A stretch of DNA of 64,000 nucleotides, taken from Streptomyces coacervatus (GTDB taxonomy: Bacteria; Actinomycetota; Actinomycetes; Streptomycetales; Streptomycetaceae). The stretch covers positions 1 to 64,000 of the forward strand of contig NZ_JARHTP010000029.1 of assembly GCF_029223485.1 (NCBI RefSeq), written 5' to 3'. Below are positions 54,230 through 62,872 of the stretch, piece by piece; within the stretch, counting starts at the first letter, position 1; the number at the start of each line of letters is the position of its first letter. The position numbers were made by a program, and so were the translations under genes. The notes below the pieces were generated by a model that searched no databases, was not told where the DNA came from, and was given only the letters and a program-made list of their open reading frames with translations.

Positions 54230-55453
54230 TCAACCCGTCTCAGAGCAGTCAGCACGGCGGATCAGCGCCCGTCTGAACCAGACCGCGAGGACCAGCGGGT
54301 AGGCGAGGTAGCCGAAGCGGGTCGCCGGGATCAGGCACATGGCCAGCCCGAGTCCGAGAGCCAGCCTGTCCGCGGCGGCCGGAACCGTCCGAGGGGGCCG
54401 CACGACGAGCGACACTCCGAGCGCCAGGGCGGCGACGACGAGCGCTCCGAGCGCGAGGGCGTGCCCTCCAGGGACGTAAGTGGCCAGCAGATGGCCGGGC
54501 AGAGGGCTGCTCGCGGGCGAGCGGACGGCGCCCCGGCCGAGCGGGAAGAGCACCACATGGTCGACGAAGGCACGCGGGTTCGCCAGGGCGGCGGGCACCA
54601 CGGCCATGGTGGCGATCAGCGTCGACACGACGGCCGCCCGTATCGCGGCCCTGCCGCCGGCCGTCACGGCGAGCAGCACCAGGCCCACCGGCAGCAGCGG
54701 CCAGGCCGTCCACTTCAGCGCCGCCGCCGCACCCATCGCGAGGCCGGCCGCCGTACCGGATCCGCCCCGGCCCGCCAGCGCCAACCCCAGGCACATCAGC
54801 CCGATCACCGGCAGATCGACCCCGCCGACTGCCGGCGGCAGGGCGACCGCGGGGAACGCGGCGAGCAGCAGCGCGGCGTCCGCCGAGCGCTCGGGGCGTT
54901 CCCCGGTCCCGGCCGTGCAGCGAGCGGCGGCGAGCATGGCCGCGAGGAACACGGCGGCGAACCAGAGGCGGGGGTCGGCGAGCGGGGTGGCACCGAGCAG
55001 GGCGTGCGGCAGACCGAAGAGCGCCATGCCGGGCAGGTACGGGTTGTAGTCGCCGACGTCCGTCGGGTGTGGCAGGTAGGGGCTGCCGGAGTGCAGCATG
55101 AGGCTGCCGGAACTCTCGACGACGTGGACCTCCGACTGGGCCGCACCCATCGCGATGAGCACCAGCAGCGGCAGTACGACCGCTCCGGCGAGGGCTGCCG
55201 CCGTGGCCGGTCGGCCCCAGGGGCGTGGTGCCCGGCGGGCGAGCCCGGCTGCGACGGCATAGCCGAGCGCCGCGCACAGGCCCCAGATCCGGTGCGGAGT
55301 GAGCGTCGTGGTCAGGGCCAGCAGCAGGGCGAACACCGCGCACCCCAGCCAGTAGAGCCAGGTCAGGCCGTGCAGACGGTCCAGCACCGTGCGGCTGGGC
55401 ACCGTGGTGGTGCGCGGCGGGGCCGGGGCGGTGAGAAGGGACTGGGGTGGCAT
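54230..55453 (-). CDS. GT87/DUF2029-type polyprenyl-phosphate mannosyltransferase-like membrane protein
   Basis: 407 residues from ATG 55453 with about ten hydrophobic spans. The periplasmic loop after the second to third span (SSGSLMLHSGSPYLPHPTDV, GDYNPYLPGMALFG) has the acidic/aromatic pattern of GT-C enzymes of the DUF2029 group, some of which are mannosyltransferases of lipoglycan synthesis. ALKWTAWPLLPVGLVLLAV and ATRFGYLAYPLVLAVWF follow the usual order. The specific acceptor is unknown. It ends 28 bp after the convergent LysE gene. Confidence 0.82.
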   Translation of the reverse strand: MPPQSLLTAPAPPRTTTVPSRTVLDRLHGLTWLYWLGCAVFALLLALTTTLTPHRIWGLCAALGYAVAAGLARRAPRPWGRPATAAALAGAVVLPLLVLIAMGAAQSEVHVVESSGSLMLHSGSPYLPHPTDVGDYNPYLPGMALFGLPHALLGATPLADPRLWFAAVFLAAMLAAARCTAGTGERPERSADAALLLAAFPAVALPPAVGGVDLPVIGLMCLGLALAGRGGSGTAAGLAMGAAAALKWTAWPLLPVGLVLLAVTAGGRAAIRAAVVSTLIATMAVVPAALANPRAFVDHVVLFPLGRGAVRSPASSPLPGHLLATYVPGGHALALGALVVAALALGVSLVVRPPRTVPAAADRLALGLGLAMCLIPATRFGYLAYPLVLAVWFRRALIRRADCSETG

Positions 55454-55611
55454 CAGCGCGCTCCTGGGGCGGGAAGACCGGGTCCCAATCTCGCGCCGGA
55501 GCGGGGGCGCCCACTTCGGCCGAACGGCCACCGTCGAGCGGCCTGCAGGTGTGTCCGGTCGGCCGTAAGACCGAGGGCCCGGAACCTTGTTGGAACGTCA
55601 TGACAAAGTGA

Positions 55612-55640
55612 TTGACATCCCTTGGGGGCGGTCCCATAGT
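55612..55640 (+). promoter_or_regulatory. Sigma-70-like promoter of the sugar-binding protein gene
   Basis: TTGACA at 55612-55617, a 17-base spacer, and CATAGT at 55635-55640. The operator palindrome begins ten bases later, so a bound repressor would block the start of transcription. The whole 475-bp gap 55454-55928 holds no other gene. Confidence 0.6.
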
Positions 55641-55649
55641 TACGAGCTA

Positions 55650-55676
55650 CTAGAGCGCGCTAATGACGCGCTCTAG
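55650..55676. promoter_or_regulatory. LacI-type operator upstream of the binding-protein gene
   Basis: CTAGAGCGCG-C-TAATG-A-CGCGCTCTAG is a 27-bp near-perfect palindrome. Its left half recurs in front of iolC at 58152. The LacI-family repressor gene lies between the two targets. Confidence 0.75.
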
Positions 55677-55928
55677 CTGCGTACACCGAGCGGTCGCACC
55701 AATGATCGCCTCCTTGGAGTTCCGCCCCATCCGGGCAAGGCACCCGGTCGGCCGCCGGCCTGCCTCGCCGGAACGAGCACGCGTTCACCACCACCAGTCA
55801 TCAGGGACCTCCCCGCCACGGCGCCGCAGCGGGGCTGCACCGCGACCCGCCGGCCGGCCCCTCGGCCGTCGTCCGACCGCCATCCCCTCCCTGGGACGAC
55901 CCGACCAGCACAGTGAGGTGCAAGGGAC

Positions 55929-56933
55929 ATGCACAGAAACCACCGAGCCGTCGCAGTGGCGGCCACCGTCCTGGCCGGCGCCCTGTTCGCCACCAGCTGC
56001 TCCAGCAGCTCCGGCGGCAAGAAGTCCGAACAAGGCGGCTCCGACGCCTCCGCCGGCAAGGCCACCACGCCCCGGATGACGGTGGCCATGGTCACCCACG
56101 CCTCCCCCGGCGACACCTTCTGGGACCTCATCCGCAAGGGCGCCCAGGCCGCCGCCGCCAAGGACAACATCAAACTCGTCTACTCCAGCGACCCCAGCGC
56201 CGGCAACCAGGCCAACCTCGTCCAGAACGCCATCGACCAGAAAGTCGACGGCATCGCCCTGACCGCCGCCAAACCCGACGCCATGAAGGACGTCGTCGCC
56301 AAGGCCACCACCGCCGGCATCCCCGTCGTCGGCTTCAACTCCGGCGTCAGCGACTGGAAGAAACTCGGCATGCTCGAATACTTCGGCCAGGACGAGAACA
56401 TCGCCGGCCAGGCCTTCGGAGGGCGCCTGAACCAACTCGGCGCCAAACACGCCCTCTGCGTCATCCAGGAACAAGGACAGGTCGCCCTCGAAGCCCGCTG
56501 CGCCGGCCTGAAGAAGGGCTTCACCGGCAAGACCGACATCCTCTACGTCAACGGCACCGACATGCCCTCCGTCAAGTCCACCATCACCGCCAAGCTCAAG
56601 CAGGACTCCACCATCGACCAGGTCGTCACCCTCGGCGCCCCCATCGCCCTGACCGCCGTCCAGTCCCTCACCGACGCCGGCTCCAAGGCCAAGGTCGCCA
56701 CCTTCGACCTCAACAAGGACCTCGTCTCCGCCGTCCAGAAGGGCACCATCGAGTTCGCCGTCGACCAGCAGCCCTACCTCCAGGGCTACCTCGCCGTCGA
56801 CGCCCTGTGGCTGTACAAGACCAACGGCAACTTCAGTGGCGGCTCCACCGCACCCGTCCTCACCGGCCCCGCCTTCATCACCAAGGACAACGCCGACGCC
56901 GTCGCCCAGTTCGCCACGAAGGGCACGCGGTAA
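55929..56933 (+). CDS. Sugar ABC transporter substrate-binding lipoprotein (probably inositol)
   Basis: 334 residues with a lipoprotein signal (VAATVLAGALFATSCSSSSG). The Peripla_BP_4 fold is seen in MTVAMVTHASPGDTFWDLIR, AIDQKVDGIALTAAKPDAMK, DENIAGQAFGGRLNQLGAKH and KVATFDLNKDLVSAVQKGTI, so it binds a sugar or cyclitol. No permease or ATPase gene follows: the next gene is the convergent LacI repressor. It is preceded by the same operator as iolC, so it belongs to the inositol regulon. Confidence 0.88.
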   Translation: MHRNHRAVAVAATVLAGALFATSCSSSSGGKKSEQGGSDASAGKATTPRMTVAMVTHASPGDTFWDLIRKGAQAAAAKDNIKLVYSSDPSAGNQANLVQNAIDQKVDGIALTAAKPDAMKDVVAKATTAGIPVVGFNSGVSDWKKLGMLEYFGQDENIAGQAFGGRLNQLGAKHALCVIQEQGQVALEARCAGLKKGFTGKTDILYVNGTDMPSVKSTITAKLKQDSTIDQVVTLGAPIALTAVQSLTDAGSKAKVATFDLNKDLVSAVQKGTIEFAVDQQPYLQGYLAVDALWLYKTNGNFSGGSTAPVLTGPAFITKDNADAVAQFATKGTR

Positions 56934-56990
56934 CCGGTCCGCTCACCGGCACGCTCCATCTGCTCGCCCGGGATCCGCCTCACCCACTCG

Positions 56991-57035
56991 CCCCGGAACC
57001 GCACATCCGCCCCTCTCAGGCGGGCGGTTCCGGGG
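56991..57035. terminator. Bidirectional hairpin between convergent genes
   Basis: CCCCGGAACCG and CGGTTCCGGGG enclose a second stem (CCGCCC/GGCGGG). It overlaps the last codons of the LacI gene and follows the binding-protein gene by 58 bp. Confidence 0.65.
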
Positions 57036-58059
57036 CCGGCCCGCTGGTGCCCCGGACCACCAGCTTGGGATCCAGGACCGCCTCCCGCGGTTCCAGCTCC
57101 GGCTTCTCCAGCCGTTCCACGGCGAACCGCACAGCGTGCTCGGCCATGAGCCGCGCGTCCTGGCGCACGGTGGTCAGCCCGATCGGCATCAGATGGGAGA
57201 GATGACTGTCGTCGTATCCGACGACGGACACGTCGCGGGGAACCTCGATGCCGGCCCGCGTCAGGGTGATCAACAGCCCCCACGCACAACGGTCGTTGCC
57301 CGCGAGGACGGCCGTCGGCAGGGGCAGACCCTGGTCGCGCTCCGCCACGAGCAGGCGTCCGGTCTCGATGCCGGACTGCTCGTTGTGCTCGCCGGGAATC
57401 ACCCGCACCTCCGCCTCCAGCCCATGGCGGCGCATCGCGGCCCGGTAGGCGCGCCGGCGGTCGGCCGACCCCGGGCCGCGGCCGCCGTCGATGTGCACGA
57501 TCCGGCGGTGACCCAGTTCGACGAGGTGGTCCATCGCCTGCCGCACGCCCTTCCCCTCGGCGCTGTGCACGAAGTCCACGCGGGCGCGCGGCACCCGGCG
57601 GCTCACCGAGACGGTGACCGCGCGCTGTCCGAGCTCGTCGAGGTAGGCGGGCTCCGCGTCGGGGCCGAGCAGGATCAGCGCCTCGCAGCGGTGGCCGAGC
57701 AGCGCCTCGACGGCCTTGGCCTCGCTGCGCGCCTGGGCGGACGCGGAGAGCAGCACGTCGTAGCCGAGCCGTTCCGCCTCCGGGTAGATCCCTTCGATGA
57801 GGTCCGTGTGGAAGGTCTGGTGCACGGTGAACATCACACCGATCGTGCGACTGCGGCCGCGCGCCAGCAGCCGGGCCGCACTGTCGGGGCGGTAACCGAT
57901 CTCGTCCGCGACCCGCAGCACCCGTTGCCGGGTCTCCTCGCTCGCCCCCGGCTGGTTGCGGAACACGATGGAGACGAGCGCCCGGGAGACACCCGCCTTC
58001 TCGGCGACGTCCGCCATCGTGGGCCGCTGCTTGCCCGATGCATCCACCTGTGAACCCAC
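57016..58059 (-). CDS. LacI-family repressor of the iol genes
   Basis: 347 residues. The HTH is PTMADVAEKAGVSRALVSIV, then the hinge PDSAARLLARGRSRTIGVMF. The sugar-binding core is SEAKAVEALLGHRCEALILL, HIDGGRGPGSADRRRAYRAA and VSVVGYDDSHLSHLMPIGLT. Twin operators upstream of the divergent iolC operon and of the convergent binding-protein gene indicate that it controls both, presumably relieved by an inositol metabolite. Its own ATG is about 90 bp from the iolC operator, so autoregulation is possible. Confidence 0.9.
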   Translation of the reverse strand: MGSQVDASGKQRPTMADVAEKAGVSRALVSIVFRNQPGASEETRQRVLRVADEIGYRPDSAARLLARGRSRTIGVMFTVHQTFHTDLIEGIYPEAERLGYDVLLSASAQARSEAKAVEALLGHRCEALILLGPDAEPAYLDELGQRAVTVSVSRRVPRARVDFVHSAEGKGVRQAMDHLVELGHRRIVHIDGGRGPGSADRRRAYRAAMRRHGLEAEVRVIPGEHNEQSGIETGRLLVAERDQGLPLPTAVLAGNDRCAWGLLITLTRAGIEVPRDVSVVGYDDSHLSHLMPIGLTTVRQDARLMAEHAVRFAVERLEKPELEPREAVLDPKLVVRGTSGPAPEPPA

Positions 58060-58114
58060 CCTCCGACATCGCCCACCTTAATGGGCGGTCGAGAAATCTC
58101 CCGGCAACAAGCTA

Positions 58115-58174
58115 TTGACATGACATTTGGACAGGGGTCATCGTACTCGGACTAGAGCGCGCTAGTAGCGCGCA
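58115..58174 (+). promoter_or_regulatory. Promoter and LacI-type operator of the iolC operon
   Basis: TTGACA at 58115-58120 and a weak -10 near 58139-58144 (CATCGT, 18-base spacer) precede CTAGAGCGCGCTAGTAGCG-CGC (58152-58173). This shares CTAGAGCGCGCTA with the operator at 55650 and has the same position relative to the promoter. Confidence 0.65.
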
Positions 58175-58232
58175 CCAGGAAGTCTTGCGTGACAGCTCCC
58201 CGGAGTCTCCGGAGCGAAGGGAAACCAGCGTT

Positions 58233-59204
58233 ATGCCGTTCGAAGTGCTGACCATGGGCCGCGTGGGAGTGGATGTGTATCCGCTCCAGAGGGGTGTGGG
58301 GCTGGCGGAGGTCACCTCGTTCGGCAAGTACCTGGGCGGCAGCCCGACGAATGTGGCGGTGGCCGCGGCGCGTTACGGCCGGTCTTCGGCTGTGATCACG
58401 AAGACCGGCCGGGATCCGTTCGGGGAGTTCGTGCGGTCGGCGCTGGAGGGGTATGGCGTCGATGCCCGTTTCGTGGGTACGTCGCAGATCGCGCCGACGC
58501 CGGTGACGTTCTGCGAGATCTTTCCGCCGGACGACTTCCCGCTGTACTTCTACCGGCTGCCCAAGGCCCCCGACCTGGACATCAGCGCGGGTGAGCTGGA
58601 TTTGGACGCGGTGCGGGCGGCCGGGATCTTCTGGTTCACGGGCACCGGGCTGAGCGAGGAGCCGAGCCGCTCGGCCACCCTGGCCGCCCTCGCCCACCGG
58701 GCCAAGGCGGGCACGACGGTCTTCGACCTGGACTGGCGGCCGATGTTCTGGAGTGCCAGCCCGGACGAGGCCCGCGCGTACTACGCCGAGGCCCTGCGCC
58801 ATACGACGGTGGCGGTGGGCAACCTCGACGAGTGCGAGGTGGCCACCGGCGAGCGTGAGCCGTCTGCGGCGGCGAAGGCGCTGCTGGCCGCCGGCGTCGA
58901 GCTGGCGGTGGTGAAGCAGGGCCCCAAGGGCGTGCTGGCGATGGGCCGGGACGGGACGGTCGCCGAGATCCCGCCGGTGCCGGTGGACGTGGTCAACGGG
59001 CTGGGCGCGGGTGACGCCTTCGGCGGTGCGCTGTGCCACGGCCTGCTGTCGGGCTGGGACACCCGCCGGACCGTGAGTTTCGCCAACGCCGCCGGGGCCA
59101 TCGTCGCCGGCCGACTGTCCTGCTCCGACGCCATGCCCACCGAGGCCGAGGTGACCGCGAAACTCCAGGCCACCAACTCCGACGACTCCCAGCGAGAGGT
59201 GTGA
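58233..59204 (+). CDS. iolC: 5-dehydro-2-deoxygluconokinase (IolC)
   Basis: 323 residues, PfkB family. VLTMGRVGVDVYPLQRGVGL and FGKYLGGSPTNVAVAAARYG at the N-terminus are typical of IolC, and VVNGLGAGDAFGGALCHGLL carries the catalytic GAGD. DWRPMFW is a further IolC signature. It phosphorylates 5-dehydro-2-deoxygluconate in myo-inositol breakdown. First gene of the operon; the next starts four bases after its stop. Confidence 0.92.
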   Translation: MPFEVLTMGRVGVDVYPLQRGVGLAEVTSFGKYLGGSPTNVAVAAARYGRSSAVITKTGRDPFGEFVRSALEGYGVDARFVGTSQIAPTPVTFCEIFPPDDFPLYFYRLPKAPDLDISAGELDLDAVRAAGIFWFTGTGLSEEPSRSATLAALAHRAKAGTTVFDLDWRPMFWSASPDEARAYYAEALRHTTVAVGNLDECEVATGEREPSAAAKALLAAGVELAVVKQGPKGVLAMGRDGTVAEIPPVPVDVVNGLGAGDAFGGALCHGLLSGWDTRRTVSFANAAGAIVAGRLSCSDAMPTEAEVTAKLQATNSDDSQREV

Positions 59205-59208
59205 CGAC

Positions 59209-60081
59209 GTGCTGTCCGACCGCGTGAGCCGGATCGTGAACGCCCGCGTGAACGACCCCGGCGCCATCACGGCCGCGGCCGCCCGCCGCGTCAAGGCCGC
59301 CTCGTTGCTCTGCGAGCACGGCAAGGCAATGATCATCGCCGCCGACCACGCCGCACGCGGCGCCAACAGCGTCGGCGGCGACCCGACTGCCATGGCCGAT
59401 CGCTCCGAGCTGCTCGACCGCCTGTGCATCGCCCTGGAGCGTCCCGGCGTCACTGGTGTCCTGGGGACCGCGGACATCCTGGAGGACCTGCTGTTGCTCG
59501 GTGTCCTGGACGGCAAGAGCGTCTTCGGCTCCATGAACCGTGGCGGGCTCGCCGGGTCGTCCTTCGAGATCGACGACCGGTTCACCGGCTACGACGCCGA
59601 AACCATCGCCCAGATGGGCTTCGACGGCGGCAAGACCCTGACCCGCATCGCTCTGGAGGACCCGGCGACGCCGTCTGTTCTGGTCGACACCGCGCGGGCC
59701 GTGAACGAGCTCAACGACCGCCGCCTCATCGCGATGATCGAACCGTTCCTCTCGGTGTGGGAGAACGGCAAGATCCGCAACGACCTCTCCACCGATGCCG
59801 TCATCAAGTCGGTCACCATCGCCTCGGGGCTGGGCCGCCGTACCGCCTACACCTGGCTCAAGCTCCCCGTGGTCGAGGACATGGAGCGGGTCCTGGCCGC
59901 CTCGACCCTGCCCGCGCTGCTGCTCGGCGGCGAGGTCAGAGACGCCGACGCCGCCTTCGCCTCCTGGGGCAAGGCGCTGAAGCAGCCCACCGCACAGGGC
60001 CTGGTCGTCGGCCGCTCCCTCCTCTACCCCGCAGGCGGCGACGTCGCTGGCGCCGTCGACAAGGCGGTAAGCCTGCTGTGA
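59209..60081 (+). CDS. Cgl0159-like (beta/alpha)8 aldolase of the iol operon
   Basis: 290 residues from GTG 59209. CEHGKAMIIAADHAARGANS, VLGTADILEDLLLLGVLDG, SMNRGGLAGSSFEIDDRFTG and YTWLKLPVVEDMERVLAAST fit the Cgl0159/COG3892 family of actinobacterial iol clusters, distantly related to DeoC/LacD. The lysine in TWLKLP would be the Schiff-base residue by analogy. It probably splits 2-deoxy-5-keto-gluconate 6-phosphate (the IolJ step); this is inferred from the family and operon. Confidence 0.8.
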   Translation: MLSDRVSRIVNARVNDPGAITAAAARRVKAASLLCEHGKAMIIAADHAARGANSVGGDPTAMADRSELLDRLCIALERPGVTGVLGTADILEDLLLLGVLDGKSVFGSMNRGGLAGSSFEIDDRFTGYDAETIAQMGFDGGKTLTRIALEDPATPSVLVDTARAVNELNDRRLIAMIEPFLSVWENGKIRNDLSTDAVIKSVTIASGLGRRTAYTWLKLPVVEDMERVLAASTLPALLLGGEVRDADAAFASWGKALKQPTAQGLVVGRSLLYPAGGDVAGAVDKAVSLL

Positions 60082-60956
60082 GCAGCAAGTACCACCTCCC
60101 CAACGGGAGTTCGACCGACGGCGACTACGACCTCCTGGTCACGCCCGAGTCGGCGGGCTGGGGATACTCCGGCCTCAGGATCCTGACCCTGAAGCCAGGC
60201 GAGGCACACACCCTGGCCACGGGGGACTCCGAGTTCCTGGTCCTCCCCCTGATCGGCAGCTGCACCGTCGCCGTTGACGGACAGAGCTTCCAACTCGACG
60301 GCCGCGCAGGGGTGTTCGCCTCGGTCACCGACTTCGCGTACCTCCCCCGCGAGTCGGAGGCCATGATCAGCAGCGCGTCCGGCGGGACGTACGCGCTGCC
60401 CTCCGCCCGTACCGAGCGGAACGGCTTCCCCGCTCGGTACGGGCGGGCCGAGGACGTCCCCGTCGAGCTGCGCGGTGCGGGCAACTGCTCGCGGCAGGTC
60501 AACAATTACTGCCTGCCGGGCACGTTCGAGGCCGAGCAACTGCTGGTGTGCGAGGTGCTCACCCCGGGCGGCAACTGGTCGTCGTATCCGCCGCACAAGC
60601 ACGACGAGGCGCGGCCGGGCGAGGAGTCGGAGCTGGAGGAGATCTACTACTTCCAGGTCGCGGGCGGCCAGGACGGCTTCGGCTACCAGCGGGTCTACGG
60701 CACTCCGGATCGGCCGATCGACGTGCTGGCCGAGGTCCGCTCCGGCGACACCGTTCTGATCCCGCACGGCTGGCACGGCCCGTCTATCGCCGCCCCCGGC
60801 TACGACCTGTACTACCTCAACGTCATGTCCGGTCCCGGCCAGGACCGCGCCTGGCTGATCTGCGACGACCCCGCCCACGGCTGGGTGCGTACGACGTGGC
60901 ACTCCCAGGAGACGGACCCGCGCCTCCCCTTCGGCGCCAAGGAGAACGACCGATGA
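60078..60956 (+). CDS. iolB: 5-deoxy-glucuronate isomerase (IolB)
   Basis: 292 residues from GTG 60078, overlapping the previous stop by four bases (GTGA). The cupin core includes GNWSSYPPHKHDE (metal-binding His), ESELEEIYYFQ and SGDTVLIPHGWHGP, and the protein ends with the characteristic DPAHGWVRTTW region. It isomerises 5-deoxy-D-glucuronate in inositol catabolism. The stop overlaps the iolD ATG (ATGA). Confidence 0.93.
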   Translation: MSSKYHLPNGSSTDGDYDLLVTPESAGWGYSGLRILTLKPGEAHTLATGDSEFLVLPLIGSCTVAVDGQSFQLDGRAGVFASVTDFAYLPRESEAMISSASGGTYALPSARTERNGFPARYGRAEDVPVELRGAGNCSRQVNNYCLPGTFEAEQLLVCEVLTPGGNWSSYPPHKHDEARPGEESELEEIYYFQVAGGQDGFGYQRVYGTPDRPIDVLAEVRSGDTVLIPHGWHGPSIAAPGYDLYYLNVMSGPGQDRAWLICDDPAHGWVRTTWHSQETDPRLPFGAKENDR

Positions 60957-62842
60957 CCGAGACCACCGTCCGCCTCACCACCGCTCAGGCCCTCGTGCGC
61001 TTTCTGGCCAACCAGTACAGCGAGCGCGACGGCCAGGAACAGCGACTGATCCCCGGCGTGTGGGGGATCTTCGGGCACGGCAACGTCGCCGGCATCGGCC
61101 AGGCGCTGCTGCAGGCCTCCGTCACTCAAGAGGCCGATCTCCCCTATTACCTGGCCCGCAACGAGCAGGGCATGGTCCATGCGTCGGTCGCGTACGCGAA
61201 GATGCGGGACCGGCTGGCCACCTTCGCCTGTACGGCGTCGACCGGTCCGGGCTCGACGAACATGATCACGGGTGCGGCGCTGGCGACCACGAACCGGCTG
61301 CCGGTCCTGCTGCTGCCCTCCGACATGTTCGCCACCCGCGCCGCCGACCCGGTACTCCAGCAACTGGAGGACACCCACGGCGGCGACGTCACCGTCAACG
61401 ACGCCTTCCGCGCCGTATCGAAGTACTTCGACCGGATCTCCCGGCCCGAGCAGCTGATCCCCGCCGCACTGGCCGCGATGCGGGTGCTCACCGACCCGGT
61501 GGAGACCGGCGCCGTCACGCTGGCACTGCCGCAGGACGTGCAGGCGGAAGCCTACGACTGGCCGGTGGACTTCTTCCGGCGCCGGGTGTGGCACGTGGGC
61601 CGCCCGGTGCCCGAACCCAGCGCCGTCGAACGCGCCGCCGCCCTCTTGAGGAAGGCGAAGAAGCCCCTGATCGTCGCCGGCGGGGGCACGGTGTACTCGG
61701 GCGCGGAAACGCAGCTGCGGGCGTTCGCGGAGGCCACCGGCATCCCGGTCGCCGACACCCATGCGGGCAAGGGCGCCGTGCCCTGGGACCACCCCTACGC
61801 CGTCGGCGGCATCGGCTCAACCGGCTCCTACGCCGCGAACGAACTGGCCAAGGATGCCGATGTGGTGCTGGGTATCGGCACCCGATACAGCGACTTCACC
61901 ACCGCCAGCCACACCGTCTTCGCCAACCCGGACGTCACCTTCGTCAACCTCAACGTCGCCCGCCTCGACGCCGTCAAACACTCCGCCGAACCTCTCGTCG
62001 CCGACGCCCGGCTCGGCATCCAGGCCCTCGCCGGAGCGCTGGATGGCTGGGAGGTCGAAGACGCCTACCGCAAGCACGCCCGCCAACTCATCGCCCGCAC
62101 ACGGGAGATCGAGGAGGAGTGCTTTGCCGACGGCCGCAGCACCGGCACCCTGCCCGCGCAGACCCAGATCCTCGGCGCGCTCAACGACGTCCTCGACGAC
62201 CGGGACGTGGTCATCAACGCGGCCGGCTCCATGCCCGGCGACCTGCAGCAACTATGGCGAGCCCGGGATCCCAAGGCCTACCACGTGGAATACGCGTACT
62301 CCTGTATGGGCTACGAGGTGGCCGCCGGCGTCGGCGCGAAGATGGCCGACCCATCTCGGGAGGTCGTCGTCCTGGTCGGCGACGGCTCGTACCTGATGAT
62401 GGCGCAGGAGATCGTGACCATGGTCTCCGAGGGACTGAAGGTCATCATCGTCCTGGTCCAGAACCACGGCTTCGCCTCCATCGGCGCTCTGTCGGAATCC
62501 CTCGGCTCGCAGCGCTTCGGCACCAAGTACCGCTACCGGGAAGGAAATTCCGGCCAGCTCGACGGCGACGTCCTGCCCGTCGACCTCGCAGCGAACGCGT
62601 CAAGCCTGGGCGCGGACGTCCTGCACGCCACCAGTGTCGAGGAGTTTCGCTCGGCGATGGAGAAGGCCAGGGCCACCACCCGCACCACCGTCGTGCACGT
62701 GGAGACCGACCTCTACGGCCCCAACCCGCCCGGCCACGGCTGGTGGGACGTCCCCGTCAGCGAAGTCTCCGCCCTGGACTCCACCCGAACCGCGTACGAG
62801 ACGTATGCCGCGAACAAGCGCAACCAGCGGCACTACCTGTAA
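60953..62842 (+). CDS. iolD: 3D-(3,5/4)-trihydroxycyclohexane-1,2-dione hydrolase (IolD)
   Basis: 629 residues, thiamine-diphosphate family. TPP_N has LIPGVWGIFGHGNVAGIG, NEQGMVHASVAYAKM and TASTGPGSTNMITGA. The middle domain has PLIVAGGGTVYSGAE and HAGKGAVPW. TPP_C contains MGYEVAAGVGAKMADP, VLVGDGSYLMMAQEIV and the Mg-binding QNHGFASIGALSE. It hydrolyses the ring of the inosose-derived dione. Translationally coupled to iolB by the ATGA overlap. Confidence 0.94.
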   Translation: MTETTVRLTTAQALVRFLANQYSERDGQEQRLIPGVWGIFGHGNVAGIGQALLQASVTQEADLPYYLARNEQGMVHASVAYAKMRDRLATFACTASTGPGSTNMITGAALATTNRLPVLLLPSDMFATRAADPVLQQLEDTHGGDVTVNDAFRAVSKYFDRISRPEQLIPAALAAMRVLTDPVETGAVTLALPQDVQAEAYDWPVDFFRRRVWHVGRPVPEPSAVERAAALLRKAKKPLIVAGGGTVYSGAETQLRAFAEATGIPVADTHAGKGAVPWDHPYAVGGIGSTGSYAANELAKDADVVLGIGTRYSDFTTASHTVFANPDVTFVNLNVARLDAVKHSAEPLVADARLGIQALAGALDGWEVEDAYRKHARQLIARTREIEEECFADGRSTGTLPAQTQILGALNDVLDDRDVVINAAGSMPGDLQQLWRARDPKAYHVEYAYSCMGYEVAAGVGAKMADPSREVVVLVGDGSYLMMAQEIVTMVSEGLKVIIVLVQNHGFASIGALSESLGSQRFGTKYRYREGNSGQLDGDVLPVDLAANASSLGADVLHATSVEEFRSAMEKARATTRTTVVHVETDLYGPNPPGHGWWDVPVSEVSALDSTRTAYETYAANKRNQRHYL

Positions 62843-62872
62843 GTCCCGTCCCCGCAAAGGAAAACCCTCACC

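Noticed and set aside
54224..55603. 459-codon plus frame opposite the GT87-type gene
   Set aside because: Arg/Gly/Gln-rich with no hydrophobic or catalytic pattern; the minus-strand frame gives a regular multi-span membrane protein.
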